Source: Brachypodius melanocephalos (Eukaryota; Chordata; Aves; Passeriformes; Pycnonotidae). From it: DNA of 64,000 nt. The number at the start of each line of letters is the position of its first letter. The stretch's first letter is position 1. A model generated the notes under the pieces. The model saw nothing but the letters and a program-made list of their open reading frames with translations. It was not told the origin of the DNA and ran no database searches. Shown piece by piece: positions 1 to 13,843 of this stretch. Both the position numbers and the translations under genes were made by a program. The stretch lies in NCBI GenBank assembly GCA_013398615.1, contig VZSR01001685.1, positions 50,114,293 to 50,178,292 on the forward strand, read 5' to 3'.

Positions 1-1638
1 TAGTATAGACAAAGCTGAAAGAACCAACACTGTAAACCTGTCATAATGAAGCCAGACAATTTCTTTTCAGTGCAGTGCTTTTATTTCAGACCCTCATTGG
101 TGACTGAGCCATGACAGTATAGATTTTTCTTTTTTTTTTTTTCAAAGGTGATGAATTTGTAACTTATTTTAGAATTTCATTTTTGGGACCTCTTCCTGAA
201 CCAAGGCATGCAAGATGAATAGCCTTTGCTGAGAATAGTAGCTCCACAATCTGGTGCCGGAACACTCTGATCCTAGATCCTTCTTCTCCTTTTCTTCTAT
301 TTTGATCCAAATTACAAAATCAGCCTAAATCATTTCTGTGCCTGAAGCTGCTCAGATGCTTGCTGGATCAGTATGCAAGTCATATTCTTTGACAACAGGG
401 AATGTCAGACGAGTGTGACATGTTGTGTTTCCTTTTAGGTAAAGCTGGCAGTATCTCAGGTTTGGTGATTGTGGCAGTTTCTGTCTGATTCTTTCAGCAG
501 ACGGCTTCGATGTGCTGGAGCTCAGTCCTTTGCTTTGAAAGACATAATCCTTGGCTAATTTTATGATGCAGAGCGACACTGTGGCACACAAAATTATATA
601 CCTTTTATAACAAGTGGCATTACACATTTGATGATATGATGCCAATTATGCATTTCAGGATGCCTTAAAAAATCAGTATGTGACAAAGTTTTAATTTGAA
701 GGGAAAACTTAGAGAGAAATTATTACCTTCTTACTTTCGGTTGTTTCTATGTTGAATGTTCCATACCACTAGAGTAATGAGATTTGTGCATATATATCAT
801 CATTTTCTTTTGAGCTTCACTGTCTAATTTCATTGCTCATTAAGACTGCTTATACATAGCAGCGCTTTTTTATAATTGGGGATCATCTTTAGTTAGCCTT
901 AGGGCCATCCTAATCAGTGTGATATCTTAAAGGTAGCATATTTTCTTATGCTTTTAACTATTCTAATATCTACATTGTCTGCAGCAAATTCTACTTGTCA
1001 GATTTTCACCAGCTATATTCAGGAATCAAATGTTGCCATTCAATTGTTTTTTGGGGTGGAAGAACAGGCACAAATTCTACAAAATAGATTTTAGATTTGT
1101 TTTTCTGCACATACCGTCTTTAATGAACAATTTTCAGTATCTTTAATACTGTGTTAAAATGTCAAAGAAAGTTTTACTGCAAAGAGAAATTCCTAGTTTA
1201 TGCTGCTGAATAATTCTTCAGCTCTTAAAACAAAGATGTAGATATGGAAATGAAAGAGAGAAGAAAACAATGTAGGAGATACAGAAACTCAGTCGTGACT
1301 TGGAACCACGAGGCAATTATTGCACTGTAATTTGGAAAACAGAGTAGGACTGTTCTATACAATGCTTGTTTCGAGTCTGACAAGGAAAATTCGCAATTGC
1401 TTTAATCACAAAGTTGTGAGGTACGTGTGAATCACTTGTAATGGTATTTCCTAAGTAAGAAATTGTATCTGTTTAATGCTTATGAACTTAAAAAGACCCA
1501 TAATTAAAATTCAGGAGGGAGAGTGCCAGTGAGATGTTTATTAGGGCTATGGTAGAAATGAAAGATCTTTGCATTTTTCCAAGTAGGATGGTTACTTTCA
1601 CCTTTCATTATGGGCACCCAGAAGAAGCATGGAACTGT

Positions 1639-1694
1639 ACAAATCTAAGTAATCTTAGATTACTCACTGTAATCTAAATTGCACAAATCTAAGT
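1639..1694. repeat. Short direct repeat with internal palindrome
   Basis: The 12-mer ACAAATCTAAGT occurs exactly at 1639-1650 and 1683-1694, a period of 44 bases. Between the copies is a near-perfect palindrome, AGTAATCT then T then AGATTACT, at 1648-1664, and a further partial copy of the arm at about 1669-1676. It looks like a local slippage or template-switch duplication. No function is implied. Confidence 0.6.
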
Positions 1695-4600
1695 CCCTGA
1701 AGAAAAAAAATCTCTTGGTGGTTTGATTTTAGACTGCAAAAGAAGGCTTCCACTATGAAATGCAGAAAGAAAGCAAGTACCTGACTCTCATATTATCTTC
1801 ACCTAAGGAGGAAGTAGGGCATCCAGGAATACAGATGTAATTGGACAGGGATTTTGCTTGAAATGATAAATATGGGAAGATAATGGTAAAAGCATTGGAG
1901 GAAAAATAATGCTTAAAACAGAAGACACATTTGTAATGTTTGTGCCCCAAAGTAAAAAAATATAGGGAAAGTATTTGCCGTTTATATATAAGCATTTATC
2001 TTTCATAATATTTTATTTTAGTACGTCTTTGTGAGTAAATAATCTTATTGTGACAGAATGAGAAATATTCATCCACTGGTAAATCCAATAAAATAATATT
2101 TGATTTTCTCCCAGCCCTTTATAGGCAAACTTGTTAAGATTTAGTGCAAGCTTTATGTAAGGAGGACTCTGGAATTTAGCTTATTTCAGACACTAATTCA
2201 TTTAGTAACATGTTCATTTGGACTTTTATCCTCTAACCAGATTCTTTGGTCCTTTATATATGAAATATATAAAATTAATTTGATTTCTACATGCATTAGG
2301 TGCAAGCATGGTGCAAAAATTCTGAAAATCTCTATTTCATTATTTGTTGCCCCTGAATTTTGCATGGGTATAAGGGGACCTGCACTAAGTCAGAGCTCTG
2401 AGGTGGACCTAGAGGACACCATAAACACCAAGCACACTCTCCATCATCACAGATGTCCTTATGGAAACACAAGAATGAAGCAACTTTGAAAGTGAAATTG
2501 TAACATGATACTTCAAATCTAAGATCCTTTGAGTAAAACACATTAAAAATTAAAGGATTTGCAGTCAGATTCCTCTGTTCTACTTTCTTAAAATGTTGGC
2601 CTCAGCCCAGTGGTTTTCAGAACCTTTCTGGGCTGTGACAAACTCCACATGAGTAGGTTGCATTTGGTTCTTGGAAGTCTTTTCACTCATCTCCAGAAGT
2701 TTACCAACCTCAGACTTTGTTACAGATTTGCTGCTGCCCTCGTCAGTCTCTGCACTCCAGCTGCTTCACTCGGGCTGTTCCCAGGAAGGGCACAAATTCC
2801 CCTCAACCCAGAGAGTGCCATTCATGCAGGGAGTATCTATCAGCTTAGGCAGGTGAGCAGCTTTCCTTCCTGCACCCCTCTTCAGCACAACAGTACATGT
2901 AATAAAAGAGATCAGACTGCAAGAAAGGAGATTAAAGAGTAGAACCATCCATCACCATGTCCTTCCTTAATACTGTCTCCCTAGTCAGACCTCTTTGAAT
3001 TTCCTGCCATGATTTCTTATATTTATTTCTTTGCTTTGCTGGAAATAAGATTTTGAATTCTTGTGAGCTCAGACTTCATTTTCTGGCAAGTCAGAACAAC
3101 TCCTTACATAATGGAGACCAGTTTTCTTTCACTCCTTTGGCCGCTATCATAACAGAATATAAAATAATGTTAATATGCTTGGGTGGAATACTTAAACATT
3201 CCTTCAATAGTCCTGCCTTCTCATTCCTGCTTTTTGTTTCTGAGAGGTGCTTGGTGATAGCTTGAAACAGATTGTGTTGTGTGTATGTTAAAGTGCAAAC
3301 AGAGGGGAGATAAAAGAATTATTGTTGAAAAAGTGGTCACTGTGCTCATGGGTCAATGTGCAATATTCATTTAGTGTAATTTCAATTTCCAGTAAGGTCC
3401 TCAATACATCTCTGTTTCAGTGCCAATTGTATCTGTGTCATCATCTACTGTCAAACTAATAAGAGTCATTTCATTAGTCTGGACATTCAGAAAAGCAAAA
3501 CTTTTGTCTGAAATTAATAACTCCCACAGATTAATCAAAGGTAATTATATTAGGAGAAGTTATGTCTTCTTGTATCCTGAGTCATAAAATGAAATTCTCA
3601 TTAAAATTGTATTAGATTCATTACCCATGTATACCCAGATTCCCAGAGATATACATTATATAAGAATCTCCATTTCAATATTACTTGCAAACCTCATTTT
3701 GATTCAGGGCCAGGGTTTCAGCACAAAGGTGTTAGGTCTGAGGAAATCATGCAATTCCTCCACACACAACTTGGATTTTTCTGCTGTGAATAAAAGATGC
3801 TGCATCCAACTTAGCAAAGGCCATTTATGGTCACTTTGCCCACTTGTAAGCTCCAACTGATTTGTGACTATAACTATCAATCCCTGTTTCAGGAGGATAA
3901 TCTAGCTGCAGTTGCACCTCTCCTCTTTAGAGAAAAACCTAAAATCACCGAATTTTTATTACATGTTGGTTTTTTGTGCTATGAGGCAGCACAACAATTT
4001 GGGCAGAACCCAAGCTTAAAACTCATGTGATGAGCACTCTCTTTAGCATTTGTTTTGAATGCACTCCCATTCTGCCCTCTAACTTTTAGCACTTTTTTTT
4101 TCTGAGCTTTGAGCAGCAGTTTGCTCCTTCCATGAATCTGTGCAATGCTTCACACAATGCAGCCTTGACCTTGGTTGGGACACTGCAGTGCTGTGAACAA
4201 GAAAAATATTAATTAACTGCTATGTCCCAGCCAAAACATTTGTCCTTCAAAGGTGCATAAGGGTTTTGCTCTTCCTATTGGTTGCAGTAAGGACTGCCAA
4301 CTATGTGCTTTTGTGTTGAAAAGCTCTAGAGATATACAATGTTAGCTTTTTTCAAGGCAAGATAACTACTAGCAAGGTTGCTCTGAGTAAGAGATAAGGT
4401 TGTGCAATCCTTTTTTGAGGCCAATAATATATTAATTACTTGGACAGAGAAAAAAACCTCAAAGAGGAGTATTCTTTTTTCAACTTTGACTTTTAACCAA
4501 GTCACTTAATGGTGTTCATTATCTCAGAAAATTCCATAGCTGATGCTTTTTTTTTGACTCACTTAGGCTCCTGCAACTTTCCCCCTGAAGTCCATTTCGT

Positions 4601-7600
4601 TATTCAAAATATCGTGATAAAGGCTAAGGATATTGTCTGAATGAGAAGAGTATGGAAATAACTCATAAAAATGAAACTGGGGTTTGGAAATATCATCTGA
4701 TTCTTAAAGTCACCCTGGTTGTGCTTGAGAACTGCCATTATCACACAGCACTGCTGCCTTTCTGGCATCACTTCCAGGGTGAAGTAAATCAAAGAAAAAA
4801 ATTTTTGTTATCAAAACGAATCAAAATGTTGCTAATAAAATTAATACCAGATTAAAAATAAGGCAAAAACCCAAAAGCCAAAGCAATGTTTTGGAAAACA
4901 CCAGAACCACATTTTAAGTGGGATCTGTAGTGCTTTGTGGAAAATGAAACTGTTCTTTGAATTTCCATTTGACCCTTTTTGAACAGATTTACAGCTTGGA
5001 CCATAACTAAGCACGCTCTCTATCCTTCATGAGGAGCAAATCTGGCTCTGGAGCTTTGGTTTTGGTACATTAGATGAGACACTTTACCTGGGAGTGCTGG
5101 CCACAGGGGTTTATCAGAGAAAAGGAGCTGCCAGAGATGCTCTTCACACACTAGAGAAAGCATGATTTACCCCCAGAGGTAAATCACAAATAGCAAGGTA
5201 CTTAAAGAACTCAAAATCAAACAAGAACAAACCAACCTGTTCCTATGTACAGATTAGGGAGGTTTTCATTTTCATATAATGAATTTTGGTGGATTTTGTC
5301 TACAGATGCAAGAAACATAAAATGGAGCTAGGAGGAAAGGAATGGAAAATGAGGCCATGTTGGGTGCCTGATTACAACACGGCCATCCCAACAGCAACAT
5401 TTGCAATTCCAAGGTGAGAAACACTGCTCCTGGGATGGAGTTAAAGATAATTGTGTGCTTCTAACTTGGACACCATGTGACCTGTTTCTCTGAAATGCAA
5501 TGAGGGTACAATGTCATGTTTTCAAGTTACCACCATGCCAGGATGCAAGGCCCTAGGCACAGATGAAAGGAGACAGGAAATAGCAATCTTTTATCACAAC
5601 AGCCATTCCTTTCCTGGCAGGTCACCTCATGGAGTAACTCTTAGAGAAGAGGAATTTATGAATGACAGCTGCTTTTGTGCTCTAACACTTAAGATGGTCT
5701 ATGGAATCCTCTTGTCATAGAGGTCTTTGAATTGAGTAGAAGCATTTCATTTCACTGCTTGGCACAGGACACTTGCAAAAACCTTCTTGACACAAGCACA
5801 GGGAAGGAACAGTCTTGTAAGGAGCTCCTGAGCAGCAGCAGTGGCAGCACACCTATGACTGACCTGTCAGCTGTAACACATAATGCAGGGAAACTTTCAG
5901 GATGCCTCTCGTGGGAACAGGCAAGAACTGTACAGAACACACAAACCTGCAGCCTGCAAACACCTCGGGCTGCAAAGGCAGAGACCAGACCAGCAGCAGC
6001 AGGTGTGAGGACATGAGTCAGTCACATGAACAAGTGTGTATTTCTGGACTGGCCACCCAGGCAGAGTTATACAACAGAGCCCTTCTAGGGGCAGTTATGT
6101 TCTTCTCATCAGCATGAGACACGCTGGTGACAAGTCTGGTCACACTTTTCTCACTTACACCCTCCTTCCTTGTGGTGACCTTGAGATGCTTTCTCTCAAC
6201 TCCTCATGTGTTGGAACTCATCCCAAGCAAATTCTGCAGAATTTGGCAAAACTAGCTCATGCAAATTATGGCTTGATGTCAGCTGGGCTTATTTTTATTC
6301 ATAGGGAAGCTCAAGGAAGGTGTTGTCAAAAAAGGTGTGGACAGAAGGATCATTTCTGTAAGTCTGAGGAACTAAAAGTGTGACAAAACTAGATAAAAAT
6401 GGAGATGAAAAAACTGGGCACAAGTCAGTATTACTGCCAGAAGACCTCTGCAAAACACTAGTTGACTATAGCAAAAAAATCAAGGGATAATGAAATGGGC
6501 ATCTTCCTGCTTTTTAAATTCCAGTATATCAAGACCTCGTGGGAATTATCTGTTATGCTTCTAATTTGTTCCCCGAAAACATTGTGAAGGATCAAGAAAT
6601 TCCTTTTCTTTAATTCACTTTTGAGAACAGATTAATTCTATGTAGGAGAGTAACTTCAGCTGTATAACAGGGAATACAAAACGTACCTAAGTTCAACTCT
6701 GCTGCGAAAATTGTGGCTGCTTTAATAGCTATATATTGTCCAATTCTAATCAACCCTAAATTTATTTAATACTTGTATTTAACCAAAGCAGCAAAGTATC
6801 TCATAACTTTCTTTAAAGGAGAACAGCATTTCTATTAAGATAGTCTTAGTTTTTACCCCCAAGACCCATAAATCAACTTTCAGAGAGCATGGCCCCTTAT
6901 GTGAGCCAGTTCAATTTTCAAGCAGACCACTTTACACTAAAGCAAATGATACCTATCTGGCGTATCTTAGTCTGTGATCTTTCACTTCTTTTCCCTGGCT
7001 TATACCTAGAATACATTGCTGGAAACTGCTTTAACATCTTTGTAAAGCTCATAAACCCCTGACTTTTTGTCTAATTTAGTTTGGCAGCACTTGTTCTTCT
7101 AAGGAAACATTTGCATGATAGTACCAAAGAAAAAATTGTAATTAAGCAAGGTCTCTTCCAGCAATTTTATGTGCTAGATGGAATAATTTTCCAGTAATAA
7201 AAGCTTTATTTGCTATCTGTAGCTTGATTTAATCATGTTACTAAAAGGACAACACAATTCAGACAGCCTTATGTTCCCTCTCAAGTATCTAGTCTGTAAC
7301 ACTGTGAACTTTTCAGGCTTTGTAGCCTTAAAAATAAATGCATGCTATTACATATGTATTAGTTATTGTCGATTCTTTTTAGCCTAATCATCAGTTTGGC
7401 GTTTACTCTCCTTCCATTTCATTGGTTGATGAGCAAATAGAATTTTTTCTAAAACTCATTTCATTTCCAGAAATTTTTTGTTGTTGACAATTTCATGCTT
7501 CTGCCTAAATCAAAATAATTTTCTCTGATAGAGCATTATGATAATTATTAACAGTAGCAGTAATTGTCAATGCAACAATAATTATTATTTTCTTGCTTAA

Positions 7601-9659
7601 TTGCCAGGAAAGCAGAAATCTCCAGAATGAGCATTTTACCCAAATACAGCTTTGGCTTAGTGGAAGAATTCATTAAAGAATTAGGCTATTAAAAACACGT
7701 TTGTCATCTGTTTTCTATACTGGATTAAAAAGCACGGGTTAATATGTTCCCATCTGAAAAAATTTAGGTATTTTTTGTAAATCAAGTATGCTCCTTATTC
7801 TAATTTTTATAACCTTTTAATTATGTTGAAATAGCTCAAGTTCACAAAAGATGTATTTGCCATTTTTCCTGATATTTTGAAAACCTCTGACAGGTAATGG
7901 ATGTGCTTGAGAGGAGCACAGTGCACACTACAGTAGCATACCATGTCCTCATCCCATACTCTACTTTGTTGATCCTGATTCCTCACCACAAGTGGCTCCA
8001 GGAGTACATTAAGTGACCTGGCCAGCTCCTGACATTCAGAGTCTGCCCTTTCCTGCTCTCCCCAGCAGTGAGTGAGGTGCCTGTTTGTGAAGCTCTTGTT
8101 CATCGTTTCAGTGCATGTGTTTCTGTGTGCTTGTGTTAGTGATGGCATGGACATGGCAGCTCCAGCAAAAGCAGGAGTGAGGTTTGGGAGAGTCGTTTCT
8201 CAAGACCATGGTCCCTACACAGTCATTTAGGCATGAAGCTAATCTCATGTAATTCCCTGAGTACTGCTGGGCTGTGTTTGGTCTTGTGACCCACTGTGAG
8301 TCCACACACCTGTTGTGCTCATCCTGTGTGGTGCAGTAAAATATGAGTTTGACCAGGAGCCCTCAGTGATGTGTCCTTCCTGACAAGCCAGGTGGCATCC
8401 CTGATGGCACTAGCCAACAGGCTGTCAAGTGTCAATAACAGTGTGTCAGCATTGCAGTACAGACTAAATCATCTGAATCAAGTGCTCAAAAATCAAATGT
8501 TATTTGTTTTGGTAAGATGTTAAAGCAGAGAGAGGAGAGTAGCCTTGATCTTGCCAATGTGAAAAGGGTTAAACTGATAAAATTCTCATAGTATCAGCTG
8601 TCCTCAGTGGCAAAGACCATCTTGAGAATTTTGCCAGCTGTGGGTGATTTGCTGCCCACACTTATTATATTGATTGGCATTAGTTTTATCTCTTATTGAT
8701 CAGGGCCACCTGTTTCTATCTTATGCCTGGTGTCTCTGGATATCATGCAAGTGTTAAGTGTTTGTTGTGTGCGATCTGAATTATCCCTAGTCCATTTATT
8801 TTCCATTTTAATTTTTAACAGCAACAGATACCTCTCTTCCATTCTGTATGACAGCAATGCTCTTGCTTGATTTTGTTATTTCTTTGTTGTTATGTTTCCC
8901 TTTGTTCCAGTAATGAGGTTATTTAAAATATTTTAATTAAATCATGTCTTGTAAATTCATATAAATGGCATCTTTATGCTTGGTGACATTAATTAGACCA
9001 TAACAGACCTAAGAAATTATGAGAAAACAAATCTAGAAAGAAGTTTCTTTCTCCTCTTTCAGAGGCTTAAGTATTCTGATGAGGCTCAGCTAAGGAAGAT
9101 GAATTTGAAAAATTTGCAACAGTGTGCCTTGACCAAGATCTTTCCATGACTCCTCCTAAATTACTGTAGTTCCATCAGGGTTGAATTCAGATCTTTATGT
9201 GGAATAGAGTACAGCTTGTGTCATGAGAAAGCAAGAGTTTACAACAACCCTTCCTACAAGAAAAAAAGATGTGAAGCTCATGGTGATGATAGGACTGCCT
9301 CTGCTACATAGCAGTTACTGCCTGTTGCAAACATCCATGCAGTTAAGTGATTTTCCCCAGATGGTTCTCATGGACGTTGCAGTGCATGTGGTCCATGCAG
9401 CAGAGTAAGAGGCAGAGGACCCAGCCCTCAGCCTTGCTTATCAGGGTTGACCAGCTAAATTCCTCCAGGGAGCTTCATCTGATCAGCTTCCATGCCCAAG
9501 GACCCCAGTCAGAACCCGAGATTTCACAGTGAAGGCTGAACCAGGCTGCTTCCAGAGTGACACCATTTCCTAATTAACAAAGTGACAGATTATACAGGAT
9601 CCTCACCACACCAGCAGCAGGTAGTTACAGAAATTAAATGAGAACAATGTGATGTGGTA

Positions 9660-9935
9660 CCCTTTTCACATGTACGGTTTTAATTAAGTTAGTGGCACAA
9701 CTCGTGCTACTAAAGAAGAGTAAGGAAAAGATTAATAGAAGCAATATCTAGATCACAGGCAATTATAATGGCTCCAGTCATCTAATTAAGAAATTCAGCT
9801 CTCAAAGTGGCTTTGTTTTTTATAGGCCAGCCACGTGGTTTTATAATTGAAACACCCACAGTGCATAAAACTCTTGTGAAGAGCATGTGGATATACAGCT
9901 GTTTTGGAAATGACAATAAATGAAGAGGCGTCTTA
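9660..9935. promoter_or_regulatory. Candidate conserved non-coding element
   Basis: This AT-rich stretch contains a dense set of motifs of the kind seen in developmental enhancers: several TAATTA or TTAATT homeodomain-like cores, a CACGTG E-box at 9832-9837, and an ATAAAA motif near 9865. It is free of simple repeats and of known transposon sequence. The call rests on sequence texture only. No alignment to other species was possible, and motif density in AT-rich DNA can arise by chance. Confidence 0.25.
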
Positions 9936-10953
9936 ATTCTTTCTACCTGTAAATCTACAATGAGGTCAGAGCTGCAGTGAGAATTTATGGAACAACGAGG
10001 AATATATTTGAAATTAATAAGTGTGAGAGTCCATTTTCTTACGCTTAGGAAAAAGTCATAGAAACTTAGCAGTCAATATATTCTTTCACTGTGCTGAGTA
10101 AACAGTAAAAAGAAAATGTAATTTGCTCACAGGCTATTTCATTGTAGAGAAAATTGTGGGAATGGCATCTTTTTATTAACTTATAAATATATGTGCATAT
10201 ATAGGACAATTTAAAGACTGGATTTCAACTACTGAAGGATGTGGAAATGCCATATATATATATTGCAATGAAATGAATAAATTTTGGAGACGATGAAAAG
10301 TTAACTTCCCCAAATTTTAATATAAATGCAGGATTAATGAGAAAGGGCATTAGGTAGTTGGTGCTAAGGGTGTCTGGCTGCAAATGTTAAAGTTATCATC
10401 TTTAAGGAGAGAAGTGTCCTTCACCCAGACCCAGGTTTATGCCCTGTGTTGATGTTTCTGCAAAGTGATGGAGATTTTATATGTTTAGAAGTCCTGGTCT
10501 CCAGATATTGCTGGAAACCACTGTCCTCTCAACCTAGCTCCATTTTATGGGGCTTTTGCTGATTCATGGGAAATTTTGAAAAAGTTCCATGGTACATGCA
10601 TCATTGGTACTCCTTGTTTCCTGAAAGTCATGTGCACGCTTAAGCTTTGATAAGATAATAACGATCATTGAATTGTTTTCACAGCATTTCTGCATAGGAG
10701 TTTCACTTTGGGACATGGAGAAAAGCATGCATAGGCTGAACTGGGAAGACGTGGGGCTTTCCTTGGGCAAAATAATGTCTAATAGTAGAGGGATCAATGC
10801 TGGTTCATCTAGAGGAGTTAGCTGAACAGGTTCATCAGTACTGGTGGGTAGTTCCTTGTCAGTAGTGCCACAGGTGCCAAGCACCTTCTTCAACTGTAAC
10901 ACTGCACAGAACTCTTGTGCCTCACTGGTGGTCTCCTTGCATGAAATCACAGA

Positions 10954-11609
10954 GCTACTGTCCTGGTTCAGGATAAATTTGGGAGAAAACCCCCTGAATA
11001 GGGTCCCTCTGGGGAGCAAACCCAAACAGTCCCTCCCCCCAGCTAGAACAGGAAAAGAATTCCCTCGGAGAAAAGTGGAAGAAACCATTTATTTAACAAA
11101 CAAAGTGCTCACTAGCATAAAGAATGAATAATATGAAACAATATAACCTCTCGTTCTAGGGTGAGATGGCAAATTGAGAAAGTCCTTGCCATGGGTGCAG
11201 CTCGACTCAGTCAATCCCTTTTTTGTCCCTCCGGAGGTCCAGGCCCTGGTGGGGTGCACAGGTGAGCTCCTTGGTGCTCCTCTGGTTTTTCAGTCCAGGG
11301 CAGGTTTAAACAGTCCTAAGAAAAAGGGGGGAAAAACTGTCCATGAAGCTTCTTTGCCTCATCTAGCTAAACTAGCTAAAAGCAAAAAACCCCTCTGTTT
11401 GGCTGCTGTCCGTGTCTCCAACGAATGCCACCGACCAGAGAGCAAAACTGCAGAGCAGTGAACACTGTTCCCTCAAAGCAAACTGTCTGCTTCTGCTTTC
11501 CTGGCTTTGCTCTCAGAACCAGTCTGAAAGGCACAGAACTCAATATACAGCACACACAGAACAGACGACTGGGGATACAAGCATCATAAAGTCACCCTAG
11601 GACAGCTAC
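10954..11609 (-). repeat. Target-site duplication GCTAC flanking solo LTR
   Basis: GCTAC lies at 10954-10958 directly before the LTR terminus and again at 11605-11609 directly after it. A perfect 5-bp duplication is what retroviral integrase of several avian ERV groups, ERVL in particular, produces. It fixes both ends of the LTR between the copies. Confidence 0.85.
10959..11604 (-). mobile_element. Solo LTR of an avian endogenous retrovirus
   Basis: The element is 646 bp, begins TGTCCT and ends AGGACA, so the termini form a perfect 6-bp inverted repeat with the canonical TG...CA ends. It is flanked by the 5-bp duplication GCTAC. A polyadenylation signal read on the minus strand (TTTATT on plus, 11088-11093) sets the orientation as minus and leaves about 130 bp of U5. 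A TATA-like sequence in minus sense lies near 11545. No retroviral gene sequence adjoins it, so it is a solo LTR left by recombination between the two LTRs of a provirus. The start of the minus-strand sequence matches my memory of avian ERVL-type LTRs. The sharp ends and intact duplication suggest it is not very old. Confidence 0.85.
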
Positions 11610-13843
11610 CAAATGCTGAATATCAGCTCCCAGTGTAAGACTGTGAAGAGGGCAGGAGGGACAAATCTTCTGATGTCAAATATTGCACATGGCTTTCAGG
11701 GTGGCCAATCACGGGAACATTCAGCATCCAGGTGAGGTATATTAGGAGACCCACACATTTCCTGGGAAGACTCAGACACCTAATGAGAGGAGAAGGCATT
11801 GCTGCACTCTTTCCTCATCTAATAACTGAAGAGCTGGGGAGGTCATTTAGCTAAAGTGAGATTTGACTCCACTTGAAGGGACTTGGAGACACATTCTCCA
11901 TTACACAAAGCAGTCAACTATACAGGACAATAAATCATGCAACATAAAACAAGATGAATTTAGGACAGGTGATCACAGCTCAGAACTTGGGAGAAAAATG
12001 GCATTTCTACAGACAGATAAATATTGTTGTTTTCTGCCCTACCTGCTGCTAAAATGTCTTAACATTTTTTACTTGAAGGCATGATCTGAGTATAGCAAAC
12101 CTAGACATTGCTTCTTTTTTCTACTTTCAAAACCATTGTCCCAGTTTCCATCCACCATAAATATAAATAACTTGGTTAGGAAAGGTGGCAAGGATTAGGA
12201 GAGGAGCTCTTCCGCACTAGCAATTTTCAATACCAGCTGCCACGGTGACATTGACACAGTGGGATCAAATATGATGAACCACAAGGTGCCACTTTAACTG
12301 TCACTTCAAATTCCTGGAGTCTTCATATATTTAGTCATGTTTATTTATAAGATAAATTTCATGTTTCTATGTTGGCACTGATTTTAAACTGCCTGAAACT
12401 AAGCATTTGCCTGTCAGAATGTGTCTCTCTCTTACTAAGTATGTATCATGGTGAATATCATATTTATAACCCAGAAAATTATTCTTTCCAGTCTATGGAA
12501 CTAAACATCTATTGTAGTCTCATTTACTCTCCAGCCCAATCAACAGCCCCATCCTTTTTCCCTCTTTCAATCTAGCAAATATTCCTTCATGTTGCTGTGA
12601 TCTAATTTTGAGATTTCCTTGAGTGATTTTCAAATCACCTGACCATCTGTTTCAAATTTAAGCATCCCCAGATGCAGTCAATCTAAATATGGGAGTTATG
12701 TTGTAAATTACATTCAGAGCTACTCCTTAAATTATCTGGAGTTCTTTTTCTTGATATTAACTGTTCCATGCATAGGGCTATAATTGACTTTAAAACTTGT
12801 ACACACTTTATTATCTAGAAGAAAAAATTCAGTGTTGAAATAATGATGATGAAGGCAACAAACAAATCAATGCCTGAAGTAGACTCCCAAACAGAGCAAG
12901 TTCAGAGGGATCAATTAATAGTAGCTCACTTGGAATGGGTAAGATTGGTAAGTGTGAAAATCCTGCTAGAGCTGTGTCCCAGGGTAGATGATAATAAATC
13001 ATTTCCATCAGTTCAAAATAAGGAATAAAACTTAAGCTAGGGGTTTGTGAGTAGGTTAGTTTCTGTTAGGCATGCTATATGTGAGTTAGAATTGATGCCT
13101 AGATCAGATGATCTTATATCTCTTCCAGAACATCCTGTCTCAGAAATTGTAGATCTAGGATACTGGATCCTCAATTATGAGAAGCCATTATTTTCTAATG
13201 AATATTGAGATTTTTTTTCATGCAAAATGCATAAATTAATCTTGGATTTAAATTATCAAATTTCAACAGAACAAAAGTCAGAGCAGGTGTTCCTTCTGCC
13301 ACAGAAGGGCAATGTGTGGATTGACTGGGCAACAGAAGGCAGGAGAAAGAGACAGAAGCTTCCACTGCAGAAGAAACTGTTGCAAGAAAATTTGGTCTGC
13401 TGACTCAACAGTCCTCTGTCAGGAGAATGAAGACACATCCCCACAGCTGTTAATATGGAGCCTTGCACCAAACCAAAAATTTACTTTCTATAGGTAAAAG
13501 AGAACATCAGACTGTATGTAAGGCTACTGCTGAATGTCCCTTGGATACAGAGAGGACTTATTTAACGAACCGCCAGACCAAAGCAAGGCAATTTCAAAAT
13601 CATTTATATTTTTCCTTGAAGACTGAGTTCTGCTGCATAGAACTGTGTGGAGTACAGATGAATAACAGCTGCACTTATGGATCCATGGGGATCCAAGAAA
13701 AGTCAAGTCAGCAGAGGAAGAGATGATGAGTGTATTTACTCTGTAACCACAATTGAGAAAATACAGCTGGGTGTGGTGCCAATCAAAAACAGAAATTACT
13801 TTCTCTAACAATTTAGATGAAGGTTTTAAGATGAATGAAATAA
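11610..13843. other. AT-rich single-copy DNA, nothing recognised
   Basis: No repeat, RNA gene or exon was recognised between the solo LTR and the next CR1. Open frames here are under 90 codons and uninformative. Confidence 0.5.

Larger units (their letters stand above)
1..10953. other. AT-rich single-copy DNA, no gene recognised
   Basis: No repeat family, RNA gene or convincing exon was recognised in this stretch. Open frames reach only about 115 codons (for example 6036-6383 plus and 7807-8154 minus), resemble no protein family I know, and have no codon pattern or splice context that favours them. A 13-T run lies at 130-142. The segments 1285-1460, 7480-7700 and 9660-9935 look like candidate conserved non-coding DNA; the last is listed separately. 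The block 7900-8480 is less AT-rich than its surroundings and could be a decayed repeat, but I cannot name one. Intron or intergenic DNA is the best reading. Confidence 0.6.

Noticed and set aside
10564..11088. Longest open frame of the window, 174 codons on minus
   Set aside because: It crosses the LTR boundary at 10959, so half lies in a solo LTR and half in flanking DNA; a chance fusion.
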